NCBI RefSeq assembly: GCF_025685625.1
Contig: NZ_JAGSYI010000004.1
Location: 62,001-126,000 of the forward strand
DNA from: Acidicapsa acidisoli
Lineage (GTDB): Bacteria > Acidobacteriota > Terriglobia > Terriglobales > Acidobacteriaceae
DNA: 64,000 nucleotides
Direction of reading: 5' to 3'
Part shown: in pieces, positions 8,052 to 17,120 of the stretch
Numbering within the stretch: the first letter of the stretch is position 1
Layout of the letters: the number at the start of each line of letters is the position of its first letter
The notes under the pieces: generated by a model
The model's database searches: none
What the model saw: only the letters and a program-made list of their open reading frames with translations
Told to the model about the DNA's origin: nothing
Translations under genes and position numbers: made by a program

Positions 8052-10141
8052 ATACACCAAAATGGGGCCGCAAAGAGACCGTCATCTTCCCGCCGCATTC
8101 GCCGATCTACACTTACGGCGCAGTCTTCTTCGCGCTGATACTGACGGGCATGTTCGTCTACCTCCGGTTCAGCCGAGGTCAGACTCCATTGCAGCGGTTC
8201 TACACGCCGATCTACGCAAGGAGCGCGGCGGGCGAAGCGTTCAACAAGAGGGACAAGTACCAGCTACTTTATGTTGGCGACGGAGCGGGGGCCGCGCGGC
8301 TGGCGACCGAAGCAGACGTGCAGGCGGGAACGACCGCCGAGTCCAACGGCAAGCCCGTACCGCTCGCCTTATCGAGCCAAGCAGCCGCTCAAGGGCTTCG
8401 CATACTATATCGCGGCCCCGCGCAGAGTTACTTCGATGCGCCCCTCAGCGCCTATCTTCGCAGTGCGGTTTTCGGCGGTGAACAGCTCCGCGACATCTAC
8501 CAGCTTCCGCTTCTCTTCGGCCTCCTGTCGCTGCTCGCTCAGCTCCCGTTCTCCATCCGCAAGGACATCCGCCGCCGAAAAGAACTGAAGTACGGGCGTC
8601 GGCTCAAAGGCCCCGTCCTGCTCACCCCGAGGCAGTTCAACAAGACGGTGAACGGCGACGGCATCGGCTTCGTCACCACCGAAGCCAAAGAGATGATGCG
8701 GATACCGCTGCAAGCCGAAGCGCAGCACATCGAACTGATGGGCGACACAGGGGCCGGCAAGACGACACTTATCATGCAAGTTCTCCGTCAGATTCAGAGC
8801 CGGGGCCATGCGGCCATCGTGTACGACCCGGCCTGCGAGTTCATCCAGAGGTTCTACGACGAGAAGCGCGAGGACATCGTGCTGAACCCGTTGGATGAGC
8901 GGTGCCCCTACTGGGGACCGTCCGAAGAGTTGCGCCGGAAGGCGGAAGCGAAGGCCATCGCGGCTTCGCTTTACCAGCCGACCAGCGACAAAAAGGGCGA
9001 GTTCTTTACCGAAACTCCGCAGAAGATATTTGCGCATCTCTTGACCTACGGGCCGAATCCGCAGCAGCTCGTGGAATGGCTCTCGAAGCCCGCGGAGATC
9101 GACAAGCGGGTGCAGGGCACCGAGATGGAGGCCATGATTGCCAAGGGAGCGCAGCAGCAGCGCAACGGCGTTCTGGCCTCGCTCGGCCTGGTCGCCGACA
9201 GCCTCCGTATGCTGCCGACGAAGCAGCAGGCAAAGAACAAAACATGGAGCGCAACCGAGTGGGCCGTCAGCCGAAAAGGATGGATCTTCATTACGTCCAG
9301 CCCGACCGAGCGCGAAGCGCTGAGGCCGCTGCATAGCCTTTGGATCGACCTACTCGTGATGCGGTTGCTGACCGCGCCGCAGGACAAACAGACTCCGGTA
9401 TGGTTCGTTTTGGACGAGCTTGCCAGCCTGCAACGGCTGCCTCAACTCCATACCGCCATTACCGAAAACCGGAAATCCAAGAACCCGCTCGTTCTCGGAT
9501 TTCAGGGCAAAGCCCAGTTGGAGGTCATCTATGGACACCTCGCCGAGGTCATGCTCTCGCAGCCGGCCACCAAGATATTCCTGAAAACCACGGAGCCGAA
9601 GGCCGCCGAATGGGTGTCGAACGCCATCGGCAAGGTCGAGATCGAACGCATGAAGGAAACGCACTTCGACGGCTCCCGCTCGGGCAGGAACTTCGCCGTA
9701 GACCGTCAGATCGAACCCTTGGTAATGGACTCTGAAATCTCCGGCCTTGAAAACCGCCATGCCTTTCTCAAGCTGGGCAACAACGTTGCCCGCTTTGATT
9801 TCGAGTACATGGACGTGCCTCAGACGACACCAGCATTTTTGCCGCGCAAGGTGGAGGACGACGAACTGCCCTTCGATCCAAAGACGCTTGCGCCGAAAGC
9901 GTCGGCACCAGTCAAACCGGCTACCGACTTGGAGGCTTCCGTGCCCCCATCGTCAGGGGCAAAAGCAACCGCTCCGCGGGTAGAGCCTCAGCCTGCCGTT
10001 ATGAAGAATGACGAAGGCAAGAAAGAGGCACACTCGCCAATGCAGCCCGAAGTCCCGGCGAGTGACCCCGATCCCGATGGCTCGGAGGATGGTCATGAAG
10101 AGGATATTCCGGTAGCCGACCCACAGCCGATGCGTCTCTGA
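8048..10141 (+). CDS. traD: TraD/VirD4-type coupling protein
   Basis: A 697-residue inner-membrane DNA-pumping ATPase that links the relaxosome to the secretion channel. There are two N-terminal membrane helices (about residues 22-40 and 150-168) and a HerA/FtsK-type motor domain with Walker A GDTGAGKTT (about residue 231) and Walker B WFVLDELASL (about residue 451). RKSKNPLVLGFQGKAQL is typical of the TraD/TrwB group. The last 90 residues are Pro/Ala/Glu-rich, acidic and probably disordered, a place where these proteins bind partners. Ten bases separate it from the relaxase gene. All key motifs are intact. Confidence 0.93.
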   Translation: MNTPKWGRKETVIFPPHSPIYTYGAVFFALILTGMFVYLRFSRGQTPLQRFYTPIYARSAAGEAFNKRDKYQLLYVGDGAGAARLATEADVQAGTTAESNGKPVPLALSSQAAAQGLRILYRGPAQSYFDAPLSAYLRSAVFGGEQLRDIYQLPLLFGLLSLLAQLPFSIRKDIRRRKELKYGRRLKGPVLLTPRQFNKTVNGDGIGFVTTEAKEMMRIPLQAEAQHIELMGDTGAGKTTLIMQVLRQIQSRGHAAIVYDPACEFIQRFYDEKREDIVLNPLDERCPYWGPSEELRRKAEAKAIAASLYQPTSDKKGEFFTETPQKIFAHLLTYGPNPQQLVEWLSKPAEIDKRVQGTEMEAMIAKGAQQQRNGVLASLGLVADSLRMLPTKQQAKNKTWSATEWAVSRKGWIFITSSPTEREALRPLHSLWIDLLVMRLLTAPQDKQTPVWFVLDELASLQRLPQLHTAITENRKSKNPLVLGFQGKAQLEVIYGHLAEVMLSQPATKIFLKTTEPKAAEWVSNAIGKVEIERMKETHFDGSRSGRNFAVDRQIEPLVMDSEISGLENRHAFLKLGNNVARFDFEYMDVPQTTPAFLPRKVEDDELPFDPKTLAPKASAPVKPATDLEASVPPSSGAKATAPRVEPQPAVMKNDEGKKEAHSPMQPEVPASDPDPDGSEDGHEEDIPVADPQPMRL

Positions 10142-10150
10142 GATCGCCTC

Positions 10151-13100
10151 ATGCTGACCATCTCCAAACCGCTCAGTTCCAGCCAGGCGCAGACCTATCA
10201 CGCCAAAGAGTTCATGTCCGCCGAACAGAACTATTGGAAGCAAGGCGACACCATCCTCGGGGAATGGCAGGGCCGGATGGCTGAGCGGTACGGCCTTGCC
10301 GGGGCCATCGACGCCGAGCACTTCGCACGCCTCAGCGAGGGCCAGAATCCCCTTACGGGCGAGCAGTTGGTGCGGCACCGCACCGGCCAGGAGTACACGA
10401 CCGCTGACGGAACCACAGTGAAGCCCGTCGAGCACCGTGCCGGTTGGGACGCCACCTTTTCAGCGCCAAAGTCGGTGTCGTTGACCGCGTTGGTAGGCGG
10501 CGACGACCGGGTCCGCGAGGCCCATCGGCAGGCGGTGACAACCGCCCTCACGGAATTGGAGCGGTACACCCAGGCGAGGATCGGCGGTAATCACGCCGCC
10601 GAGACCACCGGGAAGTTCATCGCTGCCAAGTTCGAGCACGACACCGCGCGTCCAGTCGATGGCTATGCCGCCCCTCAGCTCCACACTCACGCCGTCATCT
10701 TCAATATGACCGAACGAGCGGATGGTTCCACCCGCGCCATTCAACCCCAGAGCTACTTCGACAGCCAGCAGTTTGCGACTGCTGTCTACCAATCCGAGCT
10801 GATGTATCGACTCTCACTGTTGGGGTACGAAATTACGCCGGGGATAAGCGGAGCGCCCGAGATCAAAGGCTATACGCAGGAGTACCTCGACGCCTCCAGC
10901 CCGCGTAGCCAACAGATTCGCGAGTACCTCGAAAAGAGCGGATTCGCCGGGCCGGAGGCGGCGCAAATCGCTGCCCACTCCACTCGCGACAAGAAAGAGA
11001 TTCACACACCCTCCGAGGTATTGGCAGCCCACCGGCAGGTTGCGGCCGAGTTCGGCAATCAGGCCGATAGCGTCGTCCAAGAGGCGCGACTCCGGGTGAA
11101 TAGCGTCGAGCAGACGCCACATCCGAACTCGCCCGAGCGGGTTCAGGAAGCTGTCACTTTCGCCAAGAGCCGCAATTTCGAGCGTGAGGCCGTAACCGAT
11201 GAACGAGACATCATGCGCGACGCCCTGCGGCGCGGCATGGGCAACCTTACTTACAGCCAGGTACGCGACAACTTCGAACAACGGGAAGCCACCGGGGAGT
11301 TCCAGCGTGCCCCCAGCCAGAAGCACGACACTGGGCGGACATTCACAACCCGCGAGGCCATTGCCGAAGAGCTTGCGACCATCAAGCACATGCAGCAAGG
11401 CCAGCACGCGGTCGAGCCGATCATGCGGCAAGAGGATACCGCCCCCCATTCCCGCACTCGCGAGCTCCTGAACCCGGCACAACAAAAAGCCATCGAGGAA
11501 GTTCTCACCTCCCGGGACCGGATACACGGGCTGCAGGGGTTGGCGGGCAGTGGCAAGACCACGACCCTTGAGGCCATCCGCGAGGGCGCGGAACGGAACG
11601 GATACGCCGTCGAGGGCTTCGCTCCCACAAGTCGAGCAGCCGGCCAGCTTCGCGATGCTGGCATTCAGGCCGACACCTTGCAAGGTTTTCTAGCCCGTGG
11701 CGGCGTCGGGCGAAACGCGGGAGACCCAAATGTCCGGCACCTTTATATGCTCGACGAATCCAGTCTTGCCAGCACCCGGCAGATGCAAGCGTTTCTCGAA
11801 AAGATCGGGCCACAGGACCGAGTTTTACTCATTGGGGACACCCGGCAACACCAGGGCGTCGATGCCGGAAAGCCCTTCGAGCAGATGCAGGAGGCCGGAA
11901 TGCGGACCACCCGGCTCGACCAGATTGTGCGCCAGAAAGACCCGGAACTGCTACGCGCCGTCGAACATCTCTCTCGCAACGAGACGGCCACCGGCATTCA
12001 AATTCTTCAGCAGCAAGGCCGCATTACCGAGATTCCCGACCGCCAGCAACGCATCGAGGCCATCGCCAGGGATTATGTTGCACACCCGGAGAACACACTG
12101 GTAGTCGCGCCCGACAACGTCAGCCGCCGCGACATCAACGATGCCATCCGCGCCGAGTTGCAGGACAGCGGCGCTCTATCCAAAGACAATCACGCAATGA
12201 CCGTTCTTACACAGCGTTCGGAGTTGACCAGCGCCGACCGCAACTGGGCCGCGCTCTACCAGCCCGCCGACGTTCTCTATTACACCCGTGGCAGCAAGGA
12301 ACTTGGCATTGAGCGCGGCACCTACGCCACCGTCGTCTCCACAGATCCCAAAGCGAACCAGCTCACGGTCGAACAGTGGGACGGCCAACAAGTTACCTAC
12401 GATCCCAAGCGGCTGCATGGCATCGCCGCGTACCGAGAAATCACCAGGGACTTTGCCGAAGGCGACCGTCTCCAGTTCACCGTCAGCAAGCCCGACATGG
12501 ACATCAAGAACCGCGATCTGGGCACGGTGGAGCGCATCGACGGCACCAGCATGACTGTCCGCATGGATGGCGATAAGGCCCGGCCCCTGACATTCGACAC
12601 CTCCGAGATGCGGCACTTCGACCACGGCTACGCCGTTACGTCGCATAGTTCTCAGGGACTCACAACGGATCGAGTCCTGGTTAATATGGACACGACAGCT
12701 CACCCGGAACTCATCAATACCCGATTCGCCTATGTGTCCGTCTCTCGCGCGTCCGAAGACGCGCGAATCTACACGAACGACGCGACAACGCTCGCCGAGT
12801 GCCTCAGTACCGACATCAGCAAAGCCTCCGCTGTCGAAGTCGCGAGACCAAAGAACGAAACACAGGCCCACCAACCCCAATCGAAGGAGGAGACCGTGGA
12901 TAACGCGAAAGAACAGACCCTCGAAGAACAAAGACGACAGCACCAGCATGACACTCAGAATCAGGCAGCCGACAAGTTGCCTACGCCGAACGAGATCGAC
13001 TTCCGGCACTACGCGCCGATCCAGACTGCGCTTCCCAATGAAGCCACTGGATACGAATGGAAGCGGGAGACCGGCGACATCCAGAGCTACCAGCACAATC

Positions 13101-13282
13101 AGAATGGCGGATGGCTTCATATCGACCCGCAAGGCCAGTTCTATGACCGCCAAGGACAGCCCCTCTTACGGGAGAACGCCCTTGATCACGCTGGCCATTC
13201 CGCGGGTCTTTCGGAAGCTGAGAACAGCCAAGTCCAATCGTCGGCAGTCGGCATTGGTAATGAACATGGAATCGGCATGTGA
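10151..13282 (+). CDS. MobF-family conjugative relaxase-helicase (TrwC/TraI-like)
   Basis: A 1043-residue protein that nicks oriT and unwinds the transferred strand. The N-terminal TrwC relaxase domain shows the catalytic tyrosines near residues 16 (QTYHAKEF) and 28 (NYWKQG), the conserved FSAPKSVSLTAL motif (about 101-112) and the metal-binding histidines in LHTHAVIFN (about 177). The helicase domain is RecD-like: Walker A GLAGSGKTTTLEA (about 460), motif II LYMLDESSLAS, motif III LIGDTRQHQGVDAGKPF, motif V SHSSQGLTTDRVLV and motif VI YVSVSRAS. After about residue 900 a Gln/His-rich tail ends with a repeat-poor domain (YEWKRETGDIQSYQHNQNGGW). The protein looks complete, so the element probably was, or still is, mobilisable. 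Confidence 0.95.
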   Translation: MLTISKPLSSSQAQTYHAKEFMSAEQNYWKQGDTILGEWQGRMAERYGLAGAIDAEHFARLSEGQNPLTGEQLVRHRTGQEYTTADGTTVKPVEHRAGWDATFSAPKSVSLTALVGGDDRVREAHRQAVTTALTELERYTQARIGGNHAAETTGKFIAAKFEHDTARPVDGYAAPQLHTHAVIFNMTERADGSTRAIQPQSYFDSQQFATAVYQSELMYRLSLLGYEITPGISGAPEIKGYTQEYLDASSPRSQQIREYLEKSGFAGPEAAQIAAHSTRDKKEIHTPSEVLAAHRQVAAEFGNQADSVVQEARLRVNSVEQTPHPNSPERVQEAVTFAKSRNFEREAVTDERDIMRDALRRGMGNLTYSQVRDNFEQREATGEFQRAPSQKHDTGRTFTTREAIAEELATIKHMQQGQHAVEPIMRQEDTAPHSRTRELLNPAQQKAIEEVLTSRDRIHGLQGLAGSGKTTTLEAIREGAERNGYAVEGFAPTSRAAGQLRDAGIQADTLQGFLARGGVGRNAGDPNVRHLYMLDESSLASTRQMQAFLEKIGPQDRVLLIGDTRQHQGVDAGKPFEQMQEAGMRTTRLDQIVRQKDPELLRAVEHLSRNETATGIQILQQQGRITEIPDRQQRIEAIARDYVAHPENTLVVAPDNVSRRDINDAIRAELQDSGALSKDNHAMTVLTQRSELTSADRNWAALYQPADVLYYTRGSKELGIERGTYATVVSTDPKANQLTVEQWDGQQVTYDPKRLHGIAAYREITRDFAEGDRLQFTVSKPDMDIKNRDLGTVERIDGTSMTVRMDGDKARPLTFDTSEMRHFDHGYAVTSHSSQGLTTDRVLVNMDTTAHPELINTRFAYVSVSRASEDARIYTNDATTLAECLSTDISKASAVEVARPKNETQAHQPQSKEETVDNAKEQTLEEQRRQHQHDTQNQAADKLPTPNEIDFRHYAPIQTALPNEATGYEWKRETGDIQSYQHNQNGGWLHIDPQGQFYDRQGQPLLRENALDHAGHSAGLSEAENSQVQSSAVGIGNEHGIGM

Positions 13283-13306
13283 GTGCTTTCGCTTCCTGGA
13301 GACTCT

Positions 13307-13678
13307 TCAACACCATTCAATCTTCCCATGTCGCAAAAAGAAGTGGCTCCGACAGCCATGCTGCCGCCAGACAGAGGGACTTAGACTTACGGTTCCGTCA
13401 TCATGTTCCTGTGTTTTCCAGCATGGTCTGACCTGGCGAAGTAAATTGAGCCGAATAACCGCCTCGCACCCACATGGGCAAATGAGGGCTGCGGCCCAAT
13501 AGTTGCCAGCCTCTCCAGCAACGTAAAGTCGATAGGGTGTCAATTCATCCGGCATATCTTCGACGAACACCAAGCAATACGAAGGCTCTTCTCTGGCCGG
13601 CAAACTGGAAATGACTCCAGGCTCGGCCCTAGAAAATCGCCTCCGAAGCCGGCGCCATAGGTTTAGCAGCCAAATCAT
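13307..13678 (-). CDS. DUF6527 family protein, partner of the ubiquitin-like operon
   Basis: A 123-residue protein with the family signature LICPCGCEAVIRLNLL (about residues 65-80) and a terminal PSVWRQHGCRSHFFLRHGKIEWC. The conserved cysteines and histidine (CPCGC, GCRSH, final C) suggest a zinc- or metal-binding fold. Proteins of this family are recurrent last genes of bacterial operons that carry a multiubiquitin protein, an E2 and an E1; the role is unknown. Its start overlaps the stop of the JAMM-E1 gene by 4 bases, so it is the last cistron here. It converges on the relaxase gene with only 24 bases between. Confidence 0.8.
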   Translation of the reverse strand: MIWLLNLWRRLRRRFSRAEPGVISSLPAREEPSYCLVFVEDMPDELTPYRLYVAGEAGNYWAAALICPCGCEAVIRLNLLRQVRPCWKTQEHDDGTVSLSPSVWRQHGCRSHFFLRHGKIEWC

Positions 13679-15072
13679 TGATCGCTCCTGATATCCCCAA
13701 GCTCAGGCATATTTAATAATGGCTCCACATCGCCTCGTCCAATTCCTTTTGTGAACAGGCCGCCAGATACGCCATCCGGCTGCCGATAGGTCGCTCCATC
13801 AACAAAACTGACGCGTACGATTGCCGACTCAGAATTTGGATCGAGTCGATACGGATGAAGGCGGGCCAATAGTTCATTCACAGCTATGCTTGCCATTTGA
13901 GTATTGATGCTGATAACGGCGGGACGATCTTCTTTGACTCCGTGAATATAGCCGGCTTTCACTTGTTCTATGTATGCTTCCGGGTCAGTCCGTTTTAGCC
14001 CCTCTGATCGAAGTTGATCGAGAGTATAAACGTGACGGTCAAGCAAGCTTGAACCATCTGGTCTGACGTAGTGGACCGCCCCGCAAGCCTCTTCAATGCC
14101 ACCTAAACCGTCGGCCTTCAGCTTCACTCCAACATCGAAGTATGGGAGCGTGTAGTAGGCACACAGTCTGTTAAGAACGTGACGGCCCTCAACACTATCC
14201 ATGCATCCAAAAACGACATCGCAACCAGCCACAGCCTTGACAGCCCGAGCAGTCAACAAGCTATCCGCAATGATTTCGACTTCCGTTCCGAACCCCATCC
14301 GAGCAATAGCAGACGCGATCACCTGCACCTTTGGCCTCTGGAGGTACGCATCCTCCAGAGACGAGTTCATGATGCGATTAAGATTCTTCATCTCGATTAC
14401 GTCCGGGTCTAGCAGGACGAGGCGACCAAAGCCAAGTCGTGCCAATTGCTCGATGAGTGGGCTACCAGTGCCGGAACAGCCGATGACAGCAGCCGACATA
14501 CCTCGCACACGCTGGGTTGTTCCCGAGCCAAAAAGTTGCGCATGACGTTGAACAAAAGCGGGAAGTTTGACGCCTTCTTGGCTCATCCATATCCGAAGAT
14601 CATCACCAGGTACAAGGATTGATTCGAGAGCGCTAAATGAACCATCGGCTTGAATGGCTCGCCCAAAGAGCCTCCCTCCCGGCAACATGACCGCACTGCA
14701 CTGTGGGGAGCTGCTGTCCGTCCACCCATAGATTGAACTGAACAGGTCGATATCCGATTCATCGTCGGTTGCTGAAAAGGACTCATAGCCGCCAGGATGA
14801 CTGTGTACCTTGAGAATTGCGAGGTCCTTCTTCGCAGCCTCCAAAAGAAGAGGCACGAGTCTTTCGGTTGACCACGTAACGCGGGTAGGAGTTCTTACCT
14901 TGCAGTCCTGATACGGAATCGGTTCAATTTTGAGAACTGTCAATATGTGGTCGTTCTTACCGTTGCGGCGGCCGCAAAGAGCCACCGCAACGGCTTCTAG
15001 CCCGTCGCCCGGAAACAGGTGACGTTCGAGTAGCCCGTGCTGAGACTGCGTCATCCGCAGCTTGGTCTTCAT
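13675..15072 (-). CDS. JAMM isopeptidase-E1 (ThiF) fusion of a ubiquitin-like system
   Basis: A 465-residue fusion. Residues 1-165 form a JAB/MPN domain with the complete JAMM motif HxHx7Sx2D: H90, H92, S100 and D103 in KVHSHPGGYESFSATDD. This is the zinc site of deubiquitinases. Residues 190-440 form an E1-like adenylating domain with the nucleotide loop GCSGTGS (198-204), the acidic LLDPDVIE (about 220-227) and the arginine finger segment NLNRI (230-234). The usual active-site cysteine region near YVRPDGSS has Ser-Ser where many E1s have Cys, so thioester formation may use another cysteine or be dispensable. The fusion can thus both trim the modifier and activate it. It shares single-base stop/start contact with the E2 gene. 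Confidence 0.85.
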   Translation of the reverse strand: MKTKLRMTQSQHGLLERHLFPGDGLEAVAVALCGRRNGKNDHILTVLKIEPIPYQDCKVRTPTRVTWSTERLVPLLLEAAKKDLAILKVHSHPGGYESFSATDDESDIDLFSSIYGWTDSSSPQCSAVMLPGGRLFGRAIQADGSFSALESILVPGDDLRIWMSQEGVKLPAFVQRHAQLFGSGTTQRVRGMSAAVIGCSGTGSPLIEQLARLGFGRLVLLDPDVIEMKNLNRIMNSSLEDAYLQRPKVQVIASAIARMGFGTEVEIIADSLLTARAVKAVAGCDVVFGCMDSVEGRHVLNRLCAYYTLPYFDVGVKLKADGLGGIEEACGAVHYVRPDGSSLLDRHVYTLDQLRSEGLKRTDPEAYIEQVKAGYIHGVKEDRPAVISINTQMASIAVNELLARLHPYRLDPNSESAIVRVSFVDGATYRQPDGVSGGLFTKGIGRGDVEPLLNMPELGDIRSDQ

Positions 15073-15473
15073 TAGCCCTTCCCCAATTCGCGCTCAAGCC
15101 AGGTTGTCACCTGTAGAAGGTGGGTGCAGATCGAGTCCAATCCGGGACGCCACGGATTCGCCGCAGTCCGGTGCCGTGACCATTGCTGGTATCGCTTACC
15201 TTCTAGGGTGATCGCTCCTTGGGTTGCTCCTATGTGCCGGTTGCTTAGTAGCGCAAGGGACGGATAGAAGTAAACCATGTCGATTGGTTCATCGGGATAG
15301 GAAGGCCCCAACCGGACCGCGGCATCCGCAACAGCGACGTTATAGCCTGCGGGGATTGAAAATCCCCGCAGGACCACCCATTTTGCCGCGCCCTCCGCGA
15401 TCGTGTCGTAGACGTGACCCGACGCCGCTAAGGATTCGGTGTCATCTTCACCCAACACGAAGTCTCGACGCAT
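15072..15473 (-). CDS. E2-like conjugating protein (prokaryotic E2 family E type)
   Basis: A 133-residue UBC-fold protein. Visible markers are DMVYFYPSL (about 65-73), the WSRHR motif (98-102) and WRPGLDSICTHL (108-119). The only cysteine is C116, a candidate for carrying the modifier, though I cannot confirm it is catalytic. I start it at the ATG at 15473; the open frame to 15623 runs antisense-like inside the multiubiquitin gene and has unlikely composition. It overlaps the upstream multiubiquitin gene by 26 bases and touches the E1 gene, a sign of tight co-expression. Confidence 0.8.
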   Translation of the reverse strand: MRRDFVLGEDDTESLAASGHVYDTIAEGAAKWVVLRGFSIPAGYNVAVADAAVRLGPSYPDEPIDMVYFYPSLALLSNRHIGATQGAITLEGKRYQQWSRHRTAANPWRPGLDSICTHLLQVTTWLERELGKG

Positions 15474-15870
15474 CGCCACCTCCCTCGGTCGGGTCCAGCG
15501 CCAGCGTCTGGAAGCGTTCGATGATATGGTGACGAAAATCGACAATCTGGTCAGCGCCCACGGGGACGACTTGACCGCCGTGCAGTTTCTGCGACAGGAG
15601 GTACTTCTCCGGGGTCTTGCCAACCAGCGCCAAAATTTGGCGTCCGGTCATCTCCGGAACATGCACTTCCTTGTACTCGCGGTCGATGCGAATGCGGTAG
15701 CCCTTCGCATGTGGTGCCTTCTTGCCTTGCTTCGCGTAGACCTCAAGGTCGATGATCTCCTCGACGATGAGAACTTCGGTTACGTCACCCTCTCGGGTGA
15801 CAATTTTCTCCACGACCACGATCTCCTCTTGAGAATCGTGGGAACGACCGATCTCCGATTCCGATTCCAT
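15448..15870 (-). CDS. Multiubiquitin-domain protein (ubiquitin-like modifier)
   Basis: A 140-residue protein. After an acidic N-terminal extension (residues 1-50, EIVVVEKIVTREGDV) there is one ubiquitin-like beta-grasp domain: GYRIRIDREYKEVHVPEMTG, a helix QILALVGKTPEKYLL, and a final strand IIERFQTLALDPTEGGG. The family name comes from relatives with tandem domains; here there is one. The Gly-Gly-Gly is followed by a seven-residue tail (DASRLRVG) that would need trimming before conjugation, a job for the fused JAMM protease. GAGG lies 5 bases before the ATG at 15870; an in-frame GTG at 15876 is the alternative start. Confidence 0.82.
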   Translation of the reverse strand: MESESEIGRSHDSQEEIVVVEKIVTREGDVTEVLIVEEIIDLEVYAKQGKKAPHAKGYRIRIDREYKEVHVPEMTGRQILALVGKTPEKYLLSQKLHGGQVVPVGADQIVDFRHHIIERFQTLALDPTEGGGDASRLRVG

Positions 15871-15921
15871 AAGCACCTCTGCATGCTATGTAAGCATACA
15901 GAGCGTACATTTGCAAGCGGA

Positions 15922-16614
15922 TCACAGTAAAGTCTGGTTTGTTTTGGGAAAAAGCTGCTCCAACCGAATCTTCGCTGCGACCGGATTTACGTCAAACTGC
16001 GTCGAAACCGCTTGCGCCGCTGCGACACGCGCCGTTAAAGGAATTTGGGGGATTCCTAGCAACCCGCCCCTCTCTAACCAACCCTCAACAACTTCCGTAA
16101 CGAGCCCAGCCGGCATCAGAAGAGGACCGATGGCGGCATTTGCCTGGAACTCCCACCATTTGCCATCGTAGGCACCTACCGGAACATCTCGGCAAAGGAT
16201 CTTAGGCTTGTCTGTGTGCACCTCTTCATCTCGAAATAGGTCGAGGGGCATGTCAGCCAAGGCGAAAAGATGGCTGTGCAGCAGACAGTGCCCAGCCTCA
16301 TGGGCGAGAGTTGTATTGATACGACGTTCCGCGACCACTGTCCCGGCATCTGCCAGCATCTGAGCAATGACCATTGCTGAAGGGCCGTTCGATCCGAAAA
16401 TCGTATACCCTAGGATTCCCGCTGGCAGAGCGCTGTACTCGGGGGTCAACCCAAATCGCTTTTCGATGAAGCGTTCAATTCGGATAGGCTCTGCACTGGA
16501 AGGCATGAGTTCCACTTTTCGCAGAGCTTCTTCGCAAATGTTCTCAATCTCGATTGGCTTGAAAAAGGGTTGTTCCCGGAACGGGCCGCGCCCTGCGCTC
16601 TTGCGAACTTTCAC
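15922..16614 (-). CDS. ImmA/IrrE-type metallopeptidase
   Basis: A 230-residue zinc protease with the active site LAHEAGHCLLHSH (about residues 103-115) and the third-ligand region WWEFQANAAIGPLLMP, typical of ImmA/IrrE proteins. Relatives cleave XRE-type repressors when a DNA-damage or infection signal appears. It overlaps the XRE gene by 4 bases upstream and lies about 50 bases before the multiubiquitin gene. This makes it the likely switch of the whole ubiquitin-like operon: cleavage of the XRE protein would release transcription. That mechanism is inference from the family and the arrangement. Confidence 0.85.
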   Translation of the reverse strand: MKVRKSAGRGPFREQPFFKPIEIENICEEALRKVELMPSSAEPIRIERFIEKRFGLTPEYSALPAGILGYTIFGSNGPSAMVIAQMLADAGTVVAERRINTTLAHEAGHCLLHSHLFALADMPLDLFRDEEVHTDKPKILCRDVPVGAYDGKWWEFQANAAIGPLLMPAGLVTEVVEGWLERGGLLGIPQIPLTARVAAAQAVSTQFDVNPVAAKIRLEQLFPKTNQTLL

Positions 16615-16955
16615 GGCTTACCTCGCGTCGGGCGGTTCTTTGCAAGTTCGAGAAGATCATCTGCACTGACCTCCTTGTCTAGCAGAGTTCTAAAAGCAAG
16701 CCCAAAGGCAGGATTCGATTCCGCGAGTCGCTTCATCTCTTCGACCGGCGGCCTCGGATCGCGCTTCATTAGCTCCTCAACAGTAGCCCCCAACTCCTCA
16801 GCCAAGTGCCTAAGCACGTCCTCGGACGGATACCTCCGACCAAGTTCAATATCTGAAACGAATGCTGCTGAGGCTCGTAACCGTCGCGCCAGCTCCCGAA
16901 GCGAGATGTCCTTCTTTTCTCGAAGGAAACGTATGTATGCTCCAAAGGTTTCCAT
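16611..16955 (-). CDS. XRE-family helix-turn-helix regulator
   Basis: A 114-residue protein with a Cro/C1 helix-turn-helix in residues 7-60 (LREKKDISLRELARRL, then ASAAFVSDIELGRRYPSEDVL) and a helical C-terminal half that may carry the protease-cleavable linker. It is the first gene of the six-gene operon running to 13307 and the likely repressor of it. A tandem repeat lies directly before its ATG at 16955. Confidence 0.88.
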   Translation of the reverse strand: METFGAYIRFLREKKDISLRELARRLRASAAFVSDIELGRRYPSEDVLRHLAEELGATVEELMKRDPRPPVEEMKRLAESNPAFGLAFRTLLDKEVSADDLLELAKNRPTRGKP

Positions 16956-16974
16956 TACGTCAGCTTACGCAGCT
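16956..16974 (-). promoter_or_regulatory. Tandem repeat before the XRE gene, probable operator
   Basis: TACGTCAGCT (16956-16965) and TACGCAGCT (16966-16974) are adjacent near-identical direct repeats immediately 5' of the XRE start codon on the reverse strand. There is no visible ribosome binding site here, so binding would block the start region itself. The role as XRE operator is inference. Confidence 0.4.
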
Positions 16975-17120
16975 AACAGAGGAGTTGGCAACCCTCGTCA
17001 CTGTTTCGTTACGTTGTTCCATCGGCCTTCACCGTCCTTATCCCTTGCCTCCGGGTGAAAATGCTGCGTGTCCCGACGCCATAATGACCTTGCCCAGGTC
17101 AGACGCGGTAACATTCGAGG

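Noticed and set aside
12176..13153. Reverse-strand ORF of 325 codons inside the relaxase gene
   Set aside because: Shadow of the relaxase C-terminal helicase region; no family features.
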